Shown: positions 1 through 11,730, counted from the first letter of the stretch. The stretch is 64,000 nucleotides of DNA from Silene latifolia (GCF_048544455.1 NC_133537.1:313430238-313494237); one strand, 5' to 3'. Translations and numbers: made by a program. The notes: generated by a model from the letters alone, not told the origin.

Positions 1-2131
1 ATTGAGGTTCCGCTTCAGGGGACGCAGTTTGGTGTTGCGCCTCCTCGGGTTCCCCTTCCTAATAATATTTCGCTTGTTAATGAGGGTTATATTTGTCCTG
101 CACCTTCTAAACGAGGTATGTCATGTTGTTCAATTACATATTAATTGATTGATTGATTGATTGATTGATATTTTTGTAAGACGGTTTTACACAAGTTTGT
201 TAGATTAGCTGATTGATTGAAAGGGAGGGAATTGTAGTCTAAACTAATAGAGTTGACTTTTCATTGATCATACATTATAATGCTAGTTAGGACGGTTGGG
301 GTTAATCTGTTGTCGATTATGATTGAATTTGGTTGATTTGTGTGTAACGTGACAGCGAATAATTGTGGTGGTCGATTTTGTGATTATAATTCGTAGGTAC
401 TATAATAAATTACGTAGTTCATTGTTTTCGTAGCAAAAAATGGCCTTTAAGGTAATAATATCTATGGCCCTTTGTATTTTGATTGTTCATTACATGAAAA
501 GATCTACTTTTCGAAAATGGAATGTTATAGTCTTGAGTTTGAGGCACTGGGATAATGTTGATGATATATATGTGAAAAGTCGTTACGTGGGGGATATCAG
601 GGCATTGACTTTTGATATTATAAGTTTAATTGGCCAATCTATGTTACATTAGTTGTAGAGAGATTAAAAAAGTTTGATAATTTGTATTAATGTGAATCTG
701 TGTATTTCAGGGAACTTCACCTTGGAAACATGTTGTATGAGAGACCCGGATTATAAGGAGAACATGACCATAGCTGATGATTTTAAACCTCGACAAAAGG
801 GTGACTTGACCATCATGTACGACGTGACCAAGGCTTATTCAGATAACTATTGGGCTCTAGTCACCATGGTTAATCACAACCCACTTGGCCGTCTTGATTA
901 CTGGCAACTCAGCTGGGACTGGACGGCTGATGAGTTCATTAACAGCATGAGAGGTGCCTATACCGACATTGTGGATGCCAACGACTGCATGACTGGTCCT
1001 CAAGCTAAGTACTACGCGGGGCTTGATTTCTCCACTGTGCTCAACTGTGAAAGGCGGCCCACCATCATCGACCTTCCTTTACAGTACACCAATGACACCG
1101 CTCTAGGCTATGTTCCATACTGTTGCCGTAATGGTACTATCTTACCGGCTGCAATGGATGCATCCAAATCTATCTCAGCATTCCAAATCAATGTTAAGAA
1201 AATGCCACCAAACTTGAACCTGTCTGCTGTGGTCCCACCTCAGAACTGGCAGATCAAAGGGACCCTCAACCCGAATTACAAATGTGGGCCTCCAATCCGT
1301 GTAAGCCCGAGCGAGTTCCCTAGCCCGACAGGTATTCGTGTCAATACAACCTCATTTGCGAGCTGGCAGGTTGTGTGTAACATCACCAAGCCTAAGGATG
1401 CTAAACCTAAATGCTGTGTTTCCTTCTCTGCATTCTTCAATGAGTCCATTATCCCATGTAAGACCTGTGCCTGTGGCTGCCCGAAAAGCACGGGACAAAC
1501 CTGTAGCACGACTGCCCCGGCCATGTTCCTCCCAACCGAGGGTCAACTGGTCCCATTTGATAACCGGACTAAACTCTCCAAAGCTTGGGCTGAAATAAAA
1601 CACCTGCCTGTCCCAAACCCGCTACCCTGCTCAGACAACTGTGGGGTCAGCATTAACTGGCACGTAGCCACCGACTTCAACAAAGGATGGAGTGCAAGAG
1701 TAACACTGTTCAACTGGGATGAAGTTGACTTTCAAGACTGGTTTATTGCTGCTGATTTAGGCAAAGCAGGGCTAGGTTTTGAGAAGGCGTATTCGTTTAA
1801 CGGCACTCTTATGACTGACAAGATAAACAACAATACTATATTCATGCAGGGACTTCCAGGACTGAATTATCTGATTGCAGAAACTAATGGCAGCAAGCCA
1901 ACAGATCCTAGAGTCCCTGGGAAACAACAGTCTGTTCTTTCCTTTACTAAGGCGGGTATCAATGGAATCGACATTCCAATTCGAGATGGGTTTCCGACTC
2001 AAGTGTTTTTCAATGGGGAAGAATGCTCAATTCCAGATATAATTCCGATAAACAGTGGATACAAGAAGCCTCATCTTGCATTCATTACTGCTCTCATTGC
2101 AGTTCTGGTACTCATCTTTATGGAGCAGTGA
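1..2131 (+). CDS. COBL7-like: COBRA-like protein, COBL7 group (3' part; 5' end outside window)
   Basis: Extracellular GPI-anchored protein of the COBRA family, which acts in cellulose deposition and oriented cell expansion. Two exons are visible: 1-115 (enters from the left, ends in a GT donor at 116) and 711-2131, joined in phase at a glycine codon; the 595-bp intron is GT-AG. The joined part has 511 residues. It shows the second COBRA module: the GDLTIMYDV start, paired cysteines ([14 protein letters not shown]), the CCVSFSAFF block followed by CKTCACGC, and many N-glycosylation sites. The C-terminus is a short hydrophobic tail ([14 protein letters not shown]) typical of a GPI signal. Short COBLs lack the sequence type seen here; it matches the longer COBL7/10/11 group, so an N-terminal module should lie to the left. 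Residues before position 711 in the same open frame are intronic, not a start. The reading frame is intact. Confidence 0.93.
143..171. repeat. (TGAT)n microsatellite in the COBL intron
   Basis: About six perfect TGAT units lie just downstream of the intron donor. A simple length-variable repeat with no sign of function. Confidence 0.9.
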
Positions 2132-2876
2132 CCGAGATTTGAAATCGGATTTTTTTGTAGCTGCTGCTAATTCGTTTCATTCTTTTATGATTGATCAATC
2201 TACATACATAGAGAGAATGCTGATTGAGAAGAAGGTTCAGTCAACTATATTTGTGTGCTATGAGGATTACTGCCAAATTAGATTACTGTAATGTATTGGT
2301 ATATCTGTATACAACCAACCTGTTATACTTTTTTTTTTGAGTTTTATGTCATTTTTATTTATTTTTATAAAAATGTGAAGTATTAAAAATTTTACACCTA
2401 ATTTTGTTTGGTGTTTGGACTACTGTTTTGGGATTAAACTCTGAAGTTCATACCAAGATTAATGATGTTGTACTCTGTATCACAGTTCCTACTTCCTAGT
2501 ATGCAGGTAATGGAGCTAGAGAGCTAGTAGGGGAGCTTGTTCACTTCCTCGCTAGAAGATGAAAATTTCAAAAAATTTGGTTAATATTTCCGTACTTTTT
2601 TGAGTTTACTCATTCGCGTTCACTAAATTTTGTGTCTTTGAGGTTTATCTAAACCATGTATGTACATTGCCTTGCAATGTCACTCAATTACTGAAAACCA
2701 CCTAAATAGCATTTAGGCTTTCACCCAACAAGCAAGTCCCGATTGGTAAATCTCAAAAGGTTTCTTTACATGTCTAGAAAATTATTTATTTTTTCTTTTT
2801 TTCTTTTGGCAATTGGAATTAAAGATACACATGCCAGAGGCTTCCTTTGTTAGTTTATGCACAAAATCTCATTGAT
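2132..2876. other. COBL 3' UTR and intergenic DNA
   Basis: The first 150-200 bases are the likely 3' UTR of the COBL gene. No clear polyadenylation signal of the AATAAA type can be fixed. The rest is AT-rich and holds no gene-like open frame. Confidence 0.6.
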
Positions 2877-3045
2877 GACGGCGCGTATCCGTCACTTTGG
2901 AGTGACGGATACCATTTCCTCTCACAAATAACCCAAATAGAGGAGAGAGGGAAGCACATGGGGGTGCCCCCACCTTGTCCCCCCTATCCGTTTTGTGAGT
3001 GACATTACCCGTCACTTGCTCCAACCCGTCTTCAGCAGGACTAAC
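2877..3045. repeat. GC-richer hairpin-bearing repeat, possible MITE
   Basis: A GC-richer island in AT-rich DNA. It opens with a perfect 10-bp stem (2886-2895 paired with 2902-2911, TATCCGTCAC / GTGACGGATA). Related CCGTCAC and CCCGTCTT words recur to 3036. This looks like a small dispersed DNA element, but no target duplication was found. Confidence 0.35.
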
Positions 3046-3664
3046 TATAGTTTATGAGCTACATAATTACCATTCCTAGGAATATAACAAAGATTAATGC
3101 AATGAAAATAGCAACCTAATTTTATGGTGTCTTCCACAATCACTAGTTTATGAGATAATTTTTGAAGGTATGGTGAATTGGTGATAATCATTTGAATATT
3201 GTTGGAAATTCCCTAAAGGTGCAGGCAGCTACATTTGATCCAAAATCAAATAATAACGCACCCCATTGTCCCTAGTTTATAATACCCTATGTGGGATAGG
3301 AACTCCTATATTTTATTGGTGAGATTCATCTCTGCACTCTTAAGTCTTAACCTTAGTCTTTATACAAAAGGCAAATAAATCATTTTTCAAAGAATCCGGA
3401 TATTACTATTTAACTTCAAAAACATATTTACCCAATTCTAATGTCACTTAATACACACTGAGAGACGATAACTTGCTAGATATGTGATGACAAAGATATT
3501 TAAAGATGTTGTCCAAAGGTGATGCATATGATCCAATACTTGATCAATCAATAATATTCTCTGTATATAGCTCAAATCTTTGTGGTCCGTCATTTGCAAC
3601 GGTAGTACAACGAATCATAACACAGTTTGGACATAATATAGAAAAAGTCGTAGCATTAATGTAA

Positions 3665-4640
3665 GTCTAAATTGATAAATAATACCAATATAAGGACCCT
3701 TTTTAATGGATAGTACCAACATAAAAATTAATTTGTAAACACTATCAGAATATTTACTCCGCTCTACTAATAGTACCAACTTACACTTTCTGGGCAAAAA
3801 TGACATGAAATGACCTAAATACCCTTATTATTAATTAATTATTCTCTCATATTTCCCTCACCCTTGATATATGACTATTTCAGCCACCGAGCAGCCCCGA
3901 GACCACCACGAGCAGACCACCTCTGCTCCTTCATACCATCTCGAGCACTGTCGTGCTGCTCACCCGTTTTGATGCAGCGAACCCGATGCCAAAACCCGAG
4001 CGCGAAATGAAACCACCATGGTCCATTCTCTACCTCCTCGCCTAATTCACCAAGCAGCAACCCGTCGCAGTAGCCTAGCTAGTACCAATCACCACCACTC
4101 ATCTTGGAATCGAGCACCAATACCAGCCGTACAACCAGGCTCTACACAAATCTGCCACCACAGCTACAACCACCGTGCTTACATCCTCGCCTCACCATCA
4201 CCTACCACGACGCACCATCTTGTCGTTGTTGTCTGGTGGACAGGATAAAGGGTGGTAGGCTCGTTAAGGGGAGGGGGAGAGGTAGTTTCGCGCATCGAGA
4301 TAGGGGAGGGCAGAAAGAAGGGTCGCCGATGAGGAGAGACACTATGGTAGGGGCCAGGGGGCGTCACCGATGGTGGTGGTCGTCGTACCGGTGGTTGAGG
4401 GTAAGGGTGGTGGGGTGGTGTTTGGTGGGTAAGTGTTTAGAAAATAGGGGAGGGGTAGAATAAGTATAAAAAAAACATTAGTTGGGAAAATTCAAAAACA
4501 ACTAAAAAGTGCGACTTTCCGGCCACTTGGTACTATTGGTAGATCGGAGTAAATATTCAGGTATGTTTACAAATTAATTTTTATGTTGGTACTATCCATT
4601 AAAAAAGGTCCTTATATTGGTACTGTTTATCAATTTACAC
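3665..4640. mobile_element. Mutator-like element (MULE), non-autonomous, 976 bp
   Basis: The ends are long inverted repeats of about 115 bp (3665-3780 and 4526-4640), starting GT(C/G)TAAATTGATAAA and nearly identical through TACCAATATAAGGACC. The element is flanked by a perfect 9-bp direct repeat, TTAATGTAA (3656-3664 and 4641-4649), the duplication size of Mutator elements. No transposase is present. The middle (about 3880-4450) is strikingly GC-rich compared with its flanks and has short open frames on both strands (for example 4104-4463 +), so it may be captured foreign sequence as in Pack-MULEs. I recognise no donor gene. Confidence 0.9.
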
Positions 4641-4782
4641 TTAATGTAATTACATCTTTGTTTTCCAATTGCAAAAAAAATCTATAGTAATTATGAATCT
4701 GTATTGACAAACTCGTCTTATTCCAACAAGAATACCAATATAGGTAGATAACAAATGACGGGATTACTAGTCTGTAGTCCAA

Positions 4783-5836
4783 TCAATACTATATATTAAA
4801 TCCAGAAACCAAGGGACTTCAATGTAATTAAAGAAACTTATACAAATTAATTATACTATATAGTTTTAAATCACTAGCACCGTGTGATGGACCCGATTAA
4901 GGGATCTCAATGCAAATATTATATAGTTTTGGTTAAAATTAAATTATATAGAAGCTTGGTAAGTTTCCTAAACATTTATAAGAGACTAAAATATGGTCAA
5001 TTTCTTTAAAATAAAATAATTAATTAATATGGTCAATTTCCTTAAAATAAAATAATTAATTAAGATGGTCAATTTCAAGGAAACTAAAAGAAAGGAGATG
5101 CTTGGTAATTTTCCTAAATATTTATAGAAAACTAGAAGATGGCCAATTTCCTTAAAATAAAATAATTAATTAGTATAAACATGCACACTTATGGTATTAA
5201 TTATTATCATCATAAAATTATATATTAAAATTAAAATCTATGCAATCTTATTAAACTTTATAGTTTATTATATGTAAAGAGATATTAATTATTTAACATA
5301 CAAAAATATAATATAAGTAGGTTATAATTCAAATTAGATTCCATAATATCCCTTGGTTTCTGGATTTAATATATATAGTATTGATTAATATGATAGTAAT
5401 CACTCATTTGAATACTAAAATAACAATATTATCAGCGAGATTAGTGAAAGTGGTAGAAACAACAACGAGAGTAGTGAAATAATCAATATTAATGCGGCAA
5501 TAGTGAAAAAGAATAAGAATTACGGGGGAGTAGTGAAATTATCAATATTAATGCGCAGATAAAGAATAATAATTACGGCGGGAGTAGTGAAAGTAACAAT
5601 GATTACGGGCAAGTAGTGAAATGTTATTACTATTGTTTCATTAATAAGAGTAAAATATTAATAGCGGGAGTAGTGAATTTGTCTCAAAATTTACTTCATC
5701 CTAATTTTAAGATATGTCATAGAAAAATATATTAATGATAAATTTATGGGTTATGCAACTTTAAATAATTTTATTTAATGAAAAAAAATTAATGCTAAGT
5801 AGAGGTATCCCGGGCGAAGCCGGGCACCAATACTAG
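4783..5836 (+). mobile_element. Non-autonomous Helitron, 1054 bp
   Basis: Starts with TC (TCAATACTATATATTAAATC). Ends with a GC hairpin (CCCGGGCGAAGCCGGG, about 5808-5823) followed by ACCAATACTAG, the CTRR end of Helitrons. It sits between A (4782) and T (5837), the normal Helitron target. No Rep/helicase gene is present. Inside are degenerate tandem blocks: units of AATATGGTCAATTTCCTTAAAA type at 4985-5170 and GGGAGTAGTGAAA-type units at 5430-5690. An inverted copy of its own first 38 bases lies at 5349-5386. Confidence 0.85.
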
Positions 5837-6260
5837 TCTTTAAGAAAGAGATATACTCCGTAATGAATAATAGAACTCAAGTTCGAATCCTCCGCACCCG
5901 ATATTATAGTGCGCTGGTGACTTATTTGACACCAACAAAAAAGAGTAATTTCTTTATAAAACCGTCTCACTCAACAATTTGGACTGGGTATATTATTACT
6001 TTATTAGCGTGGAACGGTGGAAGTGTTAGGAGGGAAAGGTCGGTAGAGTGAGGTGTCTCACAGCTCTCTTCCCTCTCTTTTCCTCTTATCATTTCACCCC
6101 AAATCTCCCCCAAACCCTAATCTCTTCCTTTCTAGTTAGGGTTTTCTACCAATCATTTAATCAATTTCTGTTGATTTTTCACCTGAAACTTGAGGTTTAA
6201 GTTTCTGGGATTCAAGGATTATCATCATTTCATAATTGTCGTATACTAAGAAATAAAAAA
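5837..6260 (+). promoter_or_regulatory. Upstream region and 5' UTR of the Di19 gene, with telo-box
   Basis: The 420 bases before the Di19 start hold a CT-rich stretch (6060-6110) typical of plant 5' leaders and a telo-box AAACCCTAA at 6112-6120, repeated in inverse form as TTAGGGTTT at about 6136. Telo-boxes are common in leaders of housekeeping plant genes. I did not assign a TATA box. Confidence 0.5.
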
Positions 6261-9200
6261 ATGGAAGGTGGTGATTCATGGAGCTCAAACTTCTCCTCAT
6301 CGTCTTTCAGGCGATATCAACTACGATCTGGTTTGCTTCCGACTTTCTAATTTTCTTGTTAATTTCTTATACTCCCTCTGTTCCCGTCATTTGTTTACCT
6401 TTACCTTTGATTAAAACACTACTCCGTACTTATAAAGAATTAAAAAAGAAAACAAATGATTGAGACGGAGGAAGTACCTTTTAGTACGTTTTTTTTTATT
6501 GAAATGTAAGAGTAAATTGAATTAATGGGTGAATTAGTGATACCCACCTGCTAAAAATCTAATCTTGATAGTTATTTTCTGGGATTTTATGAAGTATTGA
6601 AGTGATGTTATGGATTTTGTATGTGTAGATAAAAAAATTGTAGAAATGATGAACTTTTGCGTATTTGAAATCTGTTACTCTTTCCGTCTCAATCATTTGT
6701 TTACCTTTTTTTATATTCACTGTGAGAAAATTGTAATCGAAGGTAAACAAATTATCGGGACAGAGGGAGTAGTTTTGAAGCCCATTTCATGAAAGACGTG
6801 ATCTTTGCTGTTATTTTGTTATGTATATAGTTCCTTGGTTCTATCTTGCCTAAAAAATAGTTTCTTGGTTCCATTTGATTGTATATGTTCTTCAAAATAC
6901 CCGAAACATATTTTGAAGAACGTGTACAATGAAAGGGAATAGAGGAAGTAGTGTTTATGATGGTGCCGATAGTATTTTATGGGCATGCTTTTGAAAACTA
7001 AAAGTTGATGTTAAACTTGAAACAGATGTGTATTTGGGAGATGATTTAGAGGTCGAGGATGACTACAAGCAAGAGTTTTCATGTCCATTTTGTGTTGAGG
7101 AGTTTGATATCGTTGGACTGTTTTGCCATATGGATGAAGAGCATCAAGTAGAATTGAAAAATGGGGTAATTATTTCGTTACCCATAGCACACTAGCTCCT
7201 AAGTCGTCGTTATTTAGTTCTATTTTTGTACAGCCAGTAGTAATTTATTATACTTGCTCGAGTGTGTTTTGGGGCCTTGGGCCTTTTGGCTTTGTCGTGT
7301 TTGGTTGAGTTTACTGTTACTTGAAGCTTCTTGTACTTTAAACTCTCCATTTCCTACTATATTGTTTTTCTCCCCCTGTGGTATAGACACGATGAGTGGG
7401 AAAACTGATGAGCGAGCGGCTAAATCAGCCACTCATGTGCTTTAGAAGTAGTCCAATGGGAATTATTGGTCGGTGTTGAAAGTCTCGTGTCATTCTGATA
7501 CAGTCATTCGGGATGGTAACAAGTTGATTAACTTGAAGGTTATATAACAAGATTTGATGACTTCTAGGATAGGTAACAAAATCATTTGGAAATTATAAGG
7601 TTGCATCCTCTTGGTACACATTGACTATTTTGATCACATTTGATCCAATATCAATCAATATTATGGTTTTTCATACCATTTTTGTGATTCCTTGTGGTAA
7701 CAACATAATGGGTATAGACAAATCTAGGCAGCTTAACCAAAAACTCATGTTCTAGTCATCGTGTAATTATTAGAGGTGATCATTCAAGGGCTTGGACTAG
7801 ACACGAATTGAGCCTACACTTCAGAAAGTGTACATCAGACCTAAAATATCTTGTCCAAGCCTATTAGAGTGGGTTGAGACTCGAAAATGGTGTCCATACC
7901 CCGTACTTTTAGCATAGTCACTTGTTGGTGGGCTTGCGGCCTTTTATGGTGAAACATAATAAAATAAAATGTGTAATAAAACAAAGTTGAAAAATGAAGT
8001 GCATTAAATTTTGAAAATCATCTTTAACATACAACTAACAAGATGAGGATCCGATAAGAGTTTTTGGATTTATGCAGGATCTAAGGTATCATGCTTAGTA
8101 TTGTGATTCATGATGAGTTGGGGATCCTTTGTCTGGTTAAAATGTCGTGTTGTCAGAGCTTTGAAACTCTTTGAATTGTTGGGGCGGCTAAAAGGGGCTG
8201 ATGACTGATTTTAAATGTTCATTTGTCTTTCATCATCTTGAATATTTTTGTGGAGATTTTTATGATTTTGTCACCTTTATACAAGCTTAGATTTTTGCTG
8301 ACTTGAATAATTGTTGTGCTTCAATGTTGTGTTTGCAGGTTTGTCCTATATGTGTGAAGAGAGTAGGGATAGACATGGTTGGCCATATCACAACTCAACA
8401 CGGGAATATATTAAAAATATCCTTTCACTTTCAAATACGTACTAATTATGCTGATTGTGCATTAATTTGTTTTGTTTCCTTGTTTATTTTAAGAATATTA
8501 AATCACTTTGTAGCACGTGCTATCCTGTAAAATGTAAATGGGTTCTTGAGTCAGCAATAACCAATTACTAGCAGTCTAGACAGTCGATGTGGAGGCGTGG
8601 AGCTGCTCTTTAAGTCCTCTTTATGTATTCCCTATAGCTTGGTACCGGATTGGTTAACCCACGTCTCTTTTACAGTCTGCTTCTCTTATGGTACACTTGT
8701 GACTTGTGGAGGTTTATCCAATTTTGATGACCTTCAGATCTTGAGATTCTAGTATCTAAACATCTTTTGTATTCCCTAGCTCTCAGCCCAGGTCCTGCAT
8801 TGGCAGATTATACTTTTAGTTGCTTTAGTATAGTTTTGAGTCTTTCGACAGTGGAGATTTGTTTTTTTTTTTTTTTTTTTTATCTTGCTCATCTTTGTTT
8901 TTGTGTACTCCGTATATGTTTACGACCTCTGAAACTTTTATGGCAGCTTCTTGTTCATATCTTGTTATCACTTCAACAATATTGTTACTAGCGAGTAAAA
9001 CTTCAGGGTAAATTACTTATTGCATTATAATATTTTCCATATCAATCCAGTAGTTACCCTTTCTGAAATTGCTGATAAACTTCTTTGTCATATTTCCTTG
9101 ACTGTACTATTACGTTCAACGGAAGAGGAGATTGCACAGAGGTGCACCAAATTCAATGTTTGATATACTGAGAAAGCAATTGCAAGAAGGAAATCAGCAA

Positions 9201-9932
9201 TCTCTCTTTAGGGGATCTTCCTTTATGCGTTCCTCGTCAAATCCAGACCCCGATCCTTTATTGTCATCTTTTATATATAATTCGAACACTGCAAATGATG
9301 TCAGGAAGGAAGAACCACATTCGTCCAAGGCAACATGCTCACTTCCAGCAGCGGCAGTGGAAAAGAGCTCAGAAAGGTGAAGTTACTTTTCCACTTTTTC
9401 CACAAAAGGGGGTAGGGGTGGTCACTGGGGTAAGCTAGGATTAGAGCAAATTCATGAACTATCTCAATACAAGCTGATTGGGTCTCACAGTAATACTTTA
9501 TAGCAAAATTGCCCAAACTATAGGATCCTAAGCCTCCGCTCCCTTAAATGTCCCTCGACCTTTGTCAGTATCTTATGTGTCTTATAGAAGTACTAGTTTT
9601 GGAGATGACTACATTGTCAGTAATGCTGATATATATGATGATGGTTTTATTAGAGAGAATACATGTTTTCCCCGCTATCTGTTCAGCTCTTTGCTGAATA
9701 CAGAGAAGTATTTCACACCAAAACAGTGTGAATTTTTGTATGTTAGTTGTTCACAACTTCACATTAGAGGTAAATTTGAGTCTCCGGGGCTTGAGCTGAT
9801 CTGATGTTTGCATTTGTCTGGAACAGTCCCCCGCAGCCTGCACTTTCCGAAAAGGACCATGAAGAGGAGGCTAGGAAATGTGAATTTGTTCAAGAGTTGC
9901 TCCTCTCCATGATGCTGGATGACATTTTATGA
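6261..9932 (+). CDS. Di19: Di19 family zinc-finger protein (dehydration/drought-induced 19)
   Basis: Nuclear zinc-finger protein family linked to drought, salt and light responses. Five exons: 6261-6330, 7026-7165, 8339-8416, 9114-9376, 9827-9932; total 657 bases, 218 residues, the usual family length. All junctions keep phase. Residues 1-23 hold the conserved start (RRYQLRS). Exon 2 has the first C2H2 finger (CPFC...GLFCHMDEEH). Exon 3 has the second (VCPIC...DMVGHITTQHGN). A basic stretch KRRLHRG opens exon 4 (likely nuclear signal). The C-terminus EFVQELLLSMMLDDIL matches the family tail. Introns 1, 2 and 4 are GT-AG; intron 3 is U12-type AT-AC. Two Stowaway MITEs lie in intron 1. No frame damage, so it is probably functional. 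The exact paralogue is not known. Confidence 0.93.
6372..6474. mobile_element. Stowaway-type MITE in Di19 intron 1
   Basis: Terminal repeats CTCCCTCTGTTCCCGTC and TGAGACGGAGGAAG are flanked by TA on both sides (6370-6371, 6475-6476). About 103 bp, the standard structure of Tc1/mariner-derived MITEs. Confidence 0.85.
6678..6769. mobile_element. Second Stowaway-type MITE in Di19 intron 1
   Basis: The ends CTCTTTCCGTCTC and GGGACAGAGGGAG are inverted repeats flanked by TA. Inner arms (TTTGTTTACCTT / AAGGTAAACAAA) also pair, so the whole 92-bp copy folds into a hairpin. Confidence 0.85.
8417..9113 (+). other. U12-type AT-AC intron of the Di19 gene
   Basis: The donor is ATATCCTTT, the exact minor-spliceosome 5' consensus. 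The branch-point motif TTCCTTGAC lies at 9094-9102, and the intron ends in AC 11 bases after the motif. Joining 8416 to 9114 gives ...HGNILK-VQRKRRLHRG, the conserved Di19 order. No GT-AG pair nearby gives this join. Confidence 0.92.
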
Positions 9933-10939
9933 ACCCGAAAGCAGCACTAAAATGCCGCAAGTGTTGGCTTCCAAAGAAAGGGGAAATCAAGACAAGTAAT
10001 TGTGCCAATGGCTTGAGAGAACGAATGGAAATATTGCGCTGCTCAGAAAGTTTGAGAGTGTACCTCTGCTATCCCTGTAATGTTATACTGCTCGTTGTAT
10101 ATAGCCGTGTCCAAGTACACACTTAGATGCAATAATATGATGCAATAACATATGGTTTCTGAATCGATGTCTCCTTTTTCATTTTCTGTGTCAGCTCGTT
10201 TGTGTATGCTCTCAACCTATGTAAAGGGGCTTTTATGATGCTAATTATATCAGAAATGTGTTTACGATACTCATTACAGGGGCGTTGTGAATCTGTGTCT
10301 CTACAAGACTACGAGGACCCGATTGCTACAAACTGCAGAGCAATTTGAGCAGCAAGTCTAAGTCTTACAGAAGACCCGGTTGGTACCGAGTGGAATAACA
10401 TCTTAATTGACAGCCAAACCATACTAAGTCAAATCAGCAATCAACCATACAACTATTACAAGTACAAGTAAACATTTTCTGTTAATAATCTGAAAAACAT
10501 AGGGAAGGAAATTAAATTTTTGAGACAAGTACACTTTGACTGTTTTCAAAGTGTAAATATTACGAGTAGCTAATTAAAAAAAAAAAAAAAAAACTACGGA
10601 TTAAGCGTGTAATCCGTATTTTCTCTCATCAGAATTGTAAAAACAGGAAAAAGGCATGACAGAAATCTTAAAGAAATAAAAACAATCTATACTCGGTATG
10701 TTCGTGTCTCGGTGTGTGATCAATTTAATTGGTGTGATGGTCAATTTTATCGGTCAGACCAAGACACGAGCATATTTGATGTTAAAAACATTTGTACATA
10801 TTTCTATCAAATACGTTGTATCTCTATAGATGAGCATTTAAATTACCAGTAATTATTGTGTGAGACAATCTTACACTATAAGACGGTCTATTTGTAAAAA
10901 AAATCACCCTTTTATTTGTAAAAAAAATCACCCTTTTAT
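9933..10939. other. Di19 3' UTR and intergenic DNA
   Basis: The first 200-odd bases are probably Di19 3' UTR. From 10140 to 10939 no gene is visible. A 17-base A run (about 10577) and a tandem duplication of TTTGTAAAAAAAATCACCC (10888-10938) sit just before the LTR element. Confidence 0.55.
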
Positions 10940-11515
10940 TGCACCGCTGACCAAGTCAACATATTGAGCAAGGTCAAAGATATCCACAGCAAGTCAACGA
11001 CTTAGGCACTTAACCGATCACCCATCTACTGTCACTGGTCTCGGATGGCAACCTGCCAAAGGGACACATACCCGCGTACTCACATCCAAGACCCTCGGCG
11101 GTGAGTCAACAGGCCCGCCCGGCCGCCATAGGTCCCTACCGAGGGGTAGATCAGTCTTTCCACCTGCTAGCCACTTGGCCACTTGGCCACTACATGACAA
11201 AAGGAGAAAGTTTATAAATACTCCTCAACCTTCATTGAGGAAAGGATCCACAACTTAACCTAAGAAACACTATTCATCTGGTATAATCTTCCTTATCTCT
11301 CTACAACATACATTTAGCCAAGGAACAACTTATCCCCTAAGTTACTGACTTGAGCGTCGGAGTGAGTACGCTTGGCACAAAGCCAAAGCCCCGTTCGTTC
11401 ATTGTTGCAGGAGAGGCCGAGGGGAACGATAAAGACAAGAATGATTCAACCAAGGACATCATTCTACAAGCAACGGGTGGTAACGAATATCTGCTCTGGG
11501 ATTACACCCGGAACA
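10940..11515 (+). repeat. 5' LTR (5'-truncated) of the gag-pol-less element
   Basis: Aligns with 15216-15819 but lacks about the first 18 bases (TGATGGGGCATATTCTC) and carries many small indels. A TATA motif TTTATAAATA is at 11211-11220. It ends ...GGAACA just before the primer site. Confidence 0.85.
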
Positions 11516-11517
11516 AT

Positions 11518-11535
11518 TGGCGCCGTCTGTGGGGA
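11518..11535 (+). other. Primer-binding site, tRNA-Asp-like
   Basis: TGGCGCCGTCTGTGGGGA follows the LTR after two bases. The first nine bases match the complement of the 3' end of plant tRNA-Asp (ending ACGGCGCCA); the rest matches only partly. Confidence 0.7.
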
Positions 11536-11730
11536 CACAATGACCGATACGCTAGAAGAATTGCTATCGAGCCATAACCCCGATTACCTCGGCCTTAACC
11601 GAGAGCGACGGGGACACAATGACCGATACGCTAGAAGAATTGCTATCGAGCCATAACCCCGATTACCTCGGCCTTAGCCGAGAGCGACGGGGACACAATG
11701 ACCGGTACGCTAAAAGAAATGATAAAGACG
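11531..11730 (+). repeat. 79-bp tandem repeat in the leader of the LTR element
   Basis: Two full units start at 11531 and 11610 with the words GGGGACACAATGACCG and GAGAGCGACG; a partial third starts at 11689. The first unit overlaps the end of the primer site, so the repeat copies part of it. Confidence 0.9.

Noticed and set aside
440-652. 70-codon open frame in the COBL intron
   Set aside because: Lies fully between a GT donor and an AG acceptor that join COBRA exons in phase; no family features.
674-710. Possible start codon of the COBL frame upstream of the second exon
   Set aside because: It begins at TTG, and the AG acceptor at 709-710 with exon 1 at 1-115 explains the gene better.
1276-2002. 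Open frames on the minus strand and other frames of the COBL exon
   Set aside because: Shadows of a well-supported coding exon.
4104-4463. 119-codon frame inside the MULE
   Set aside because: GC-rich low-complexity frame with overlapping frames on both strands; no domain. Kept only as possible cargo.
8860-8882. T run as a transcription terminator
   Set aside because: Lies in the U12 intron of a pol II gene; a simple homopolymer.
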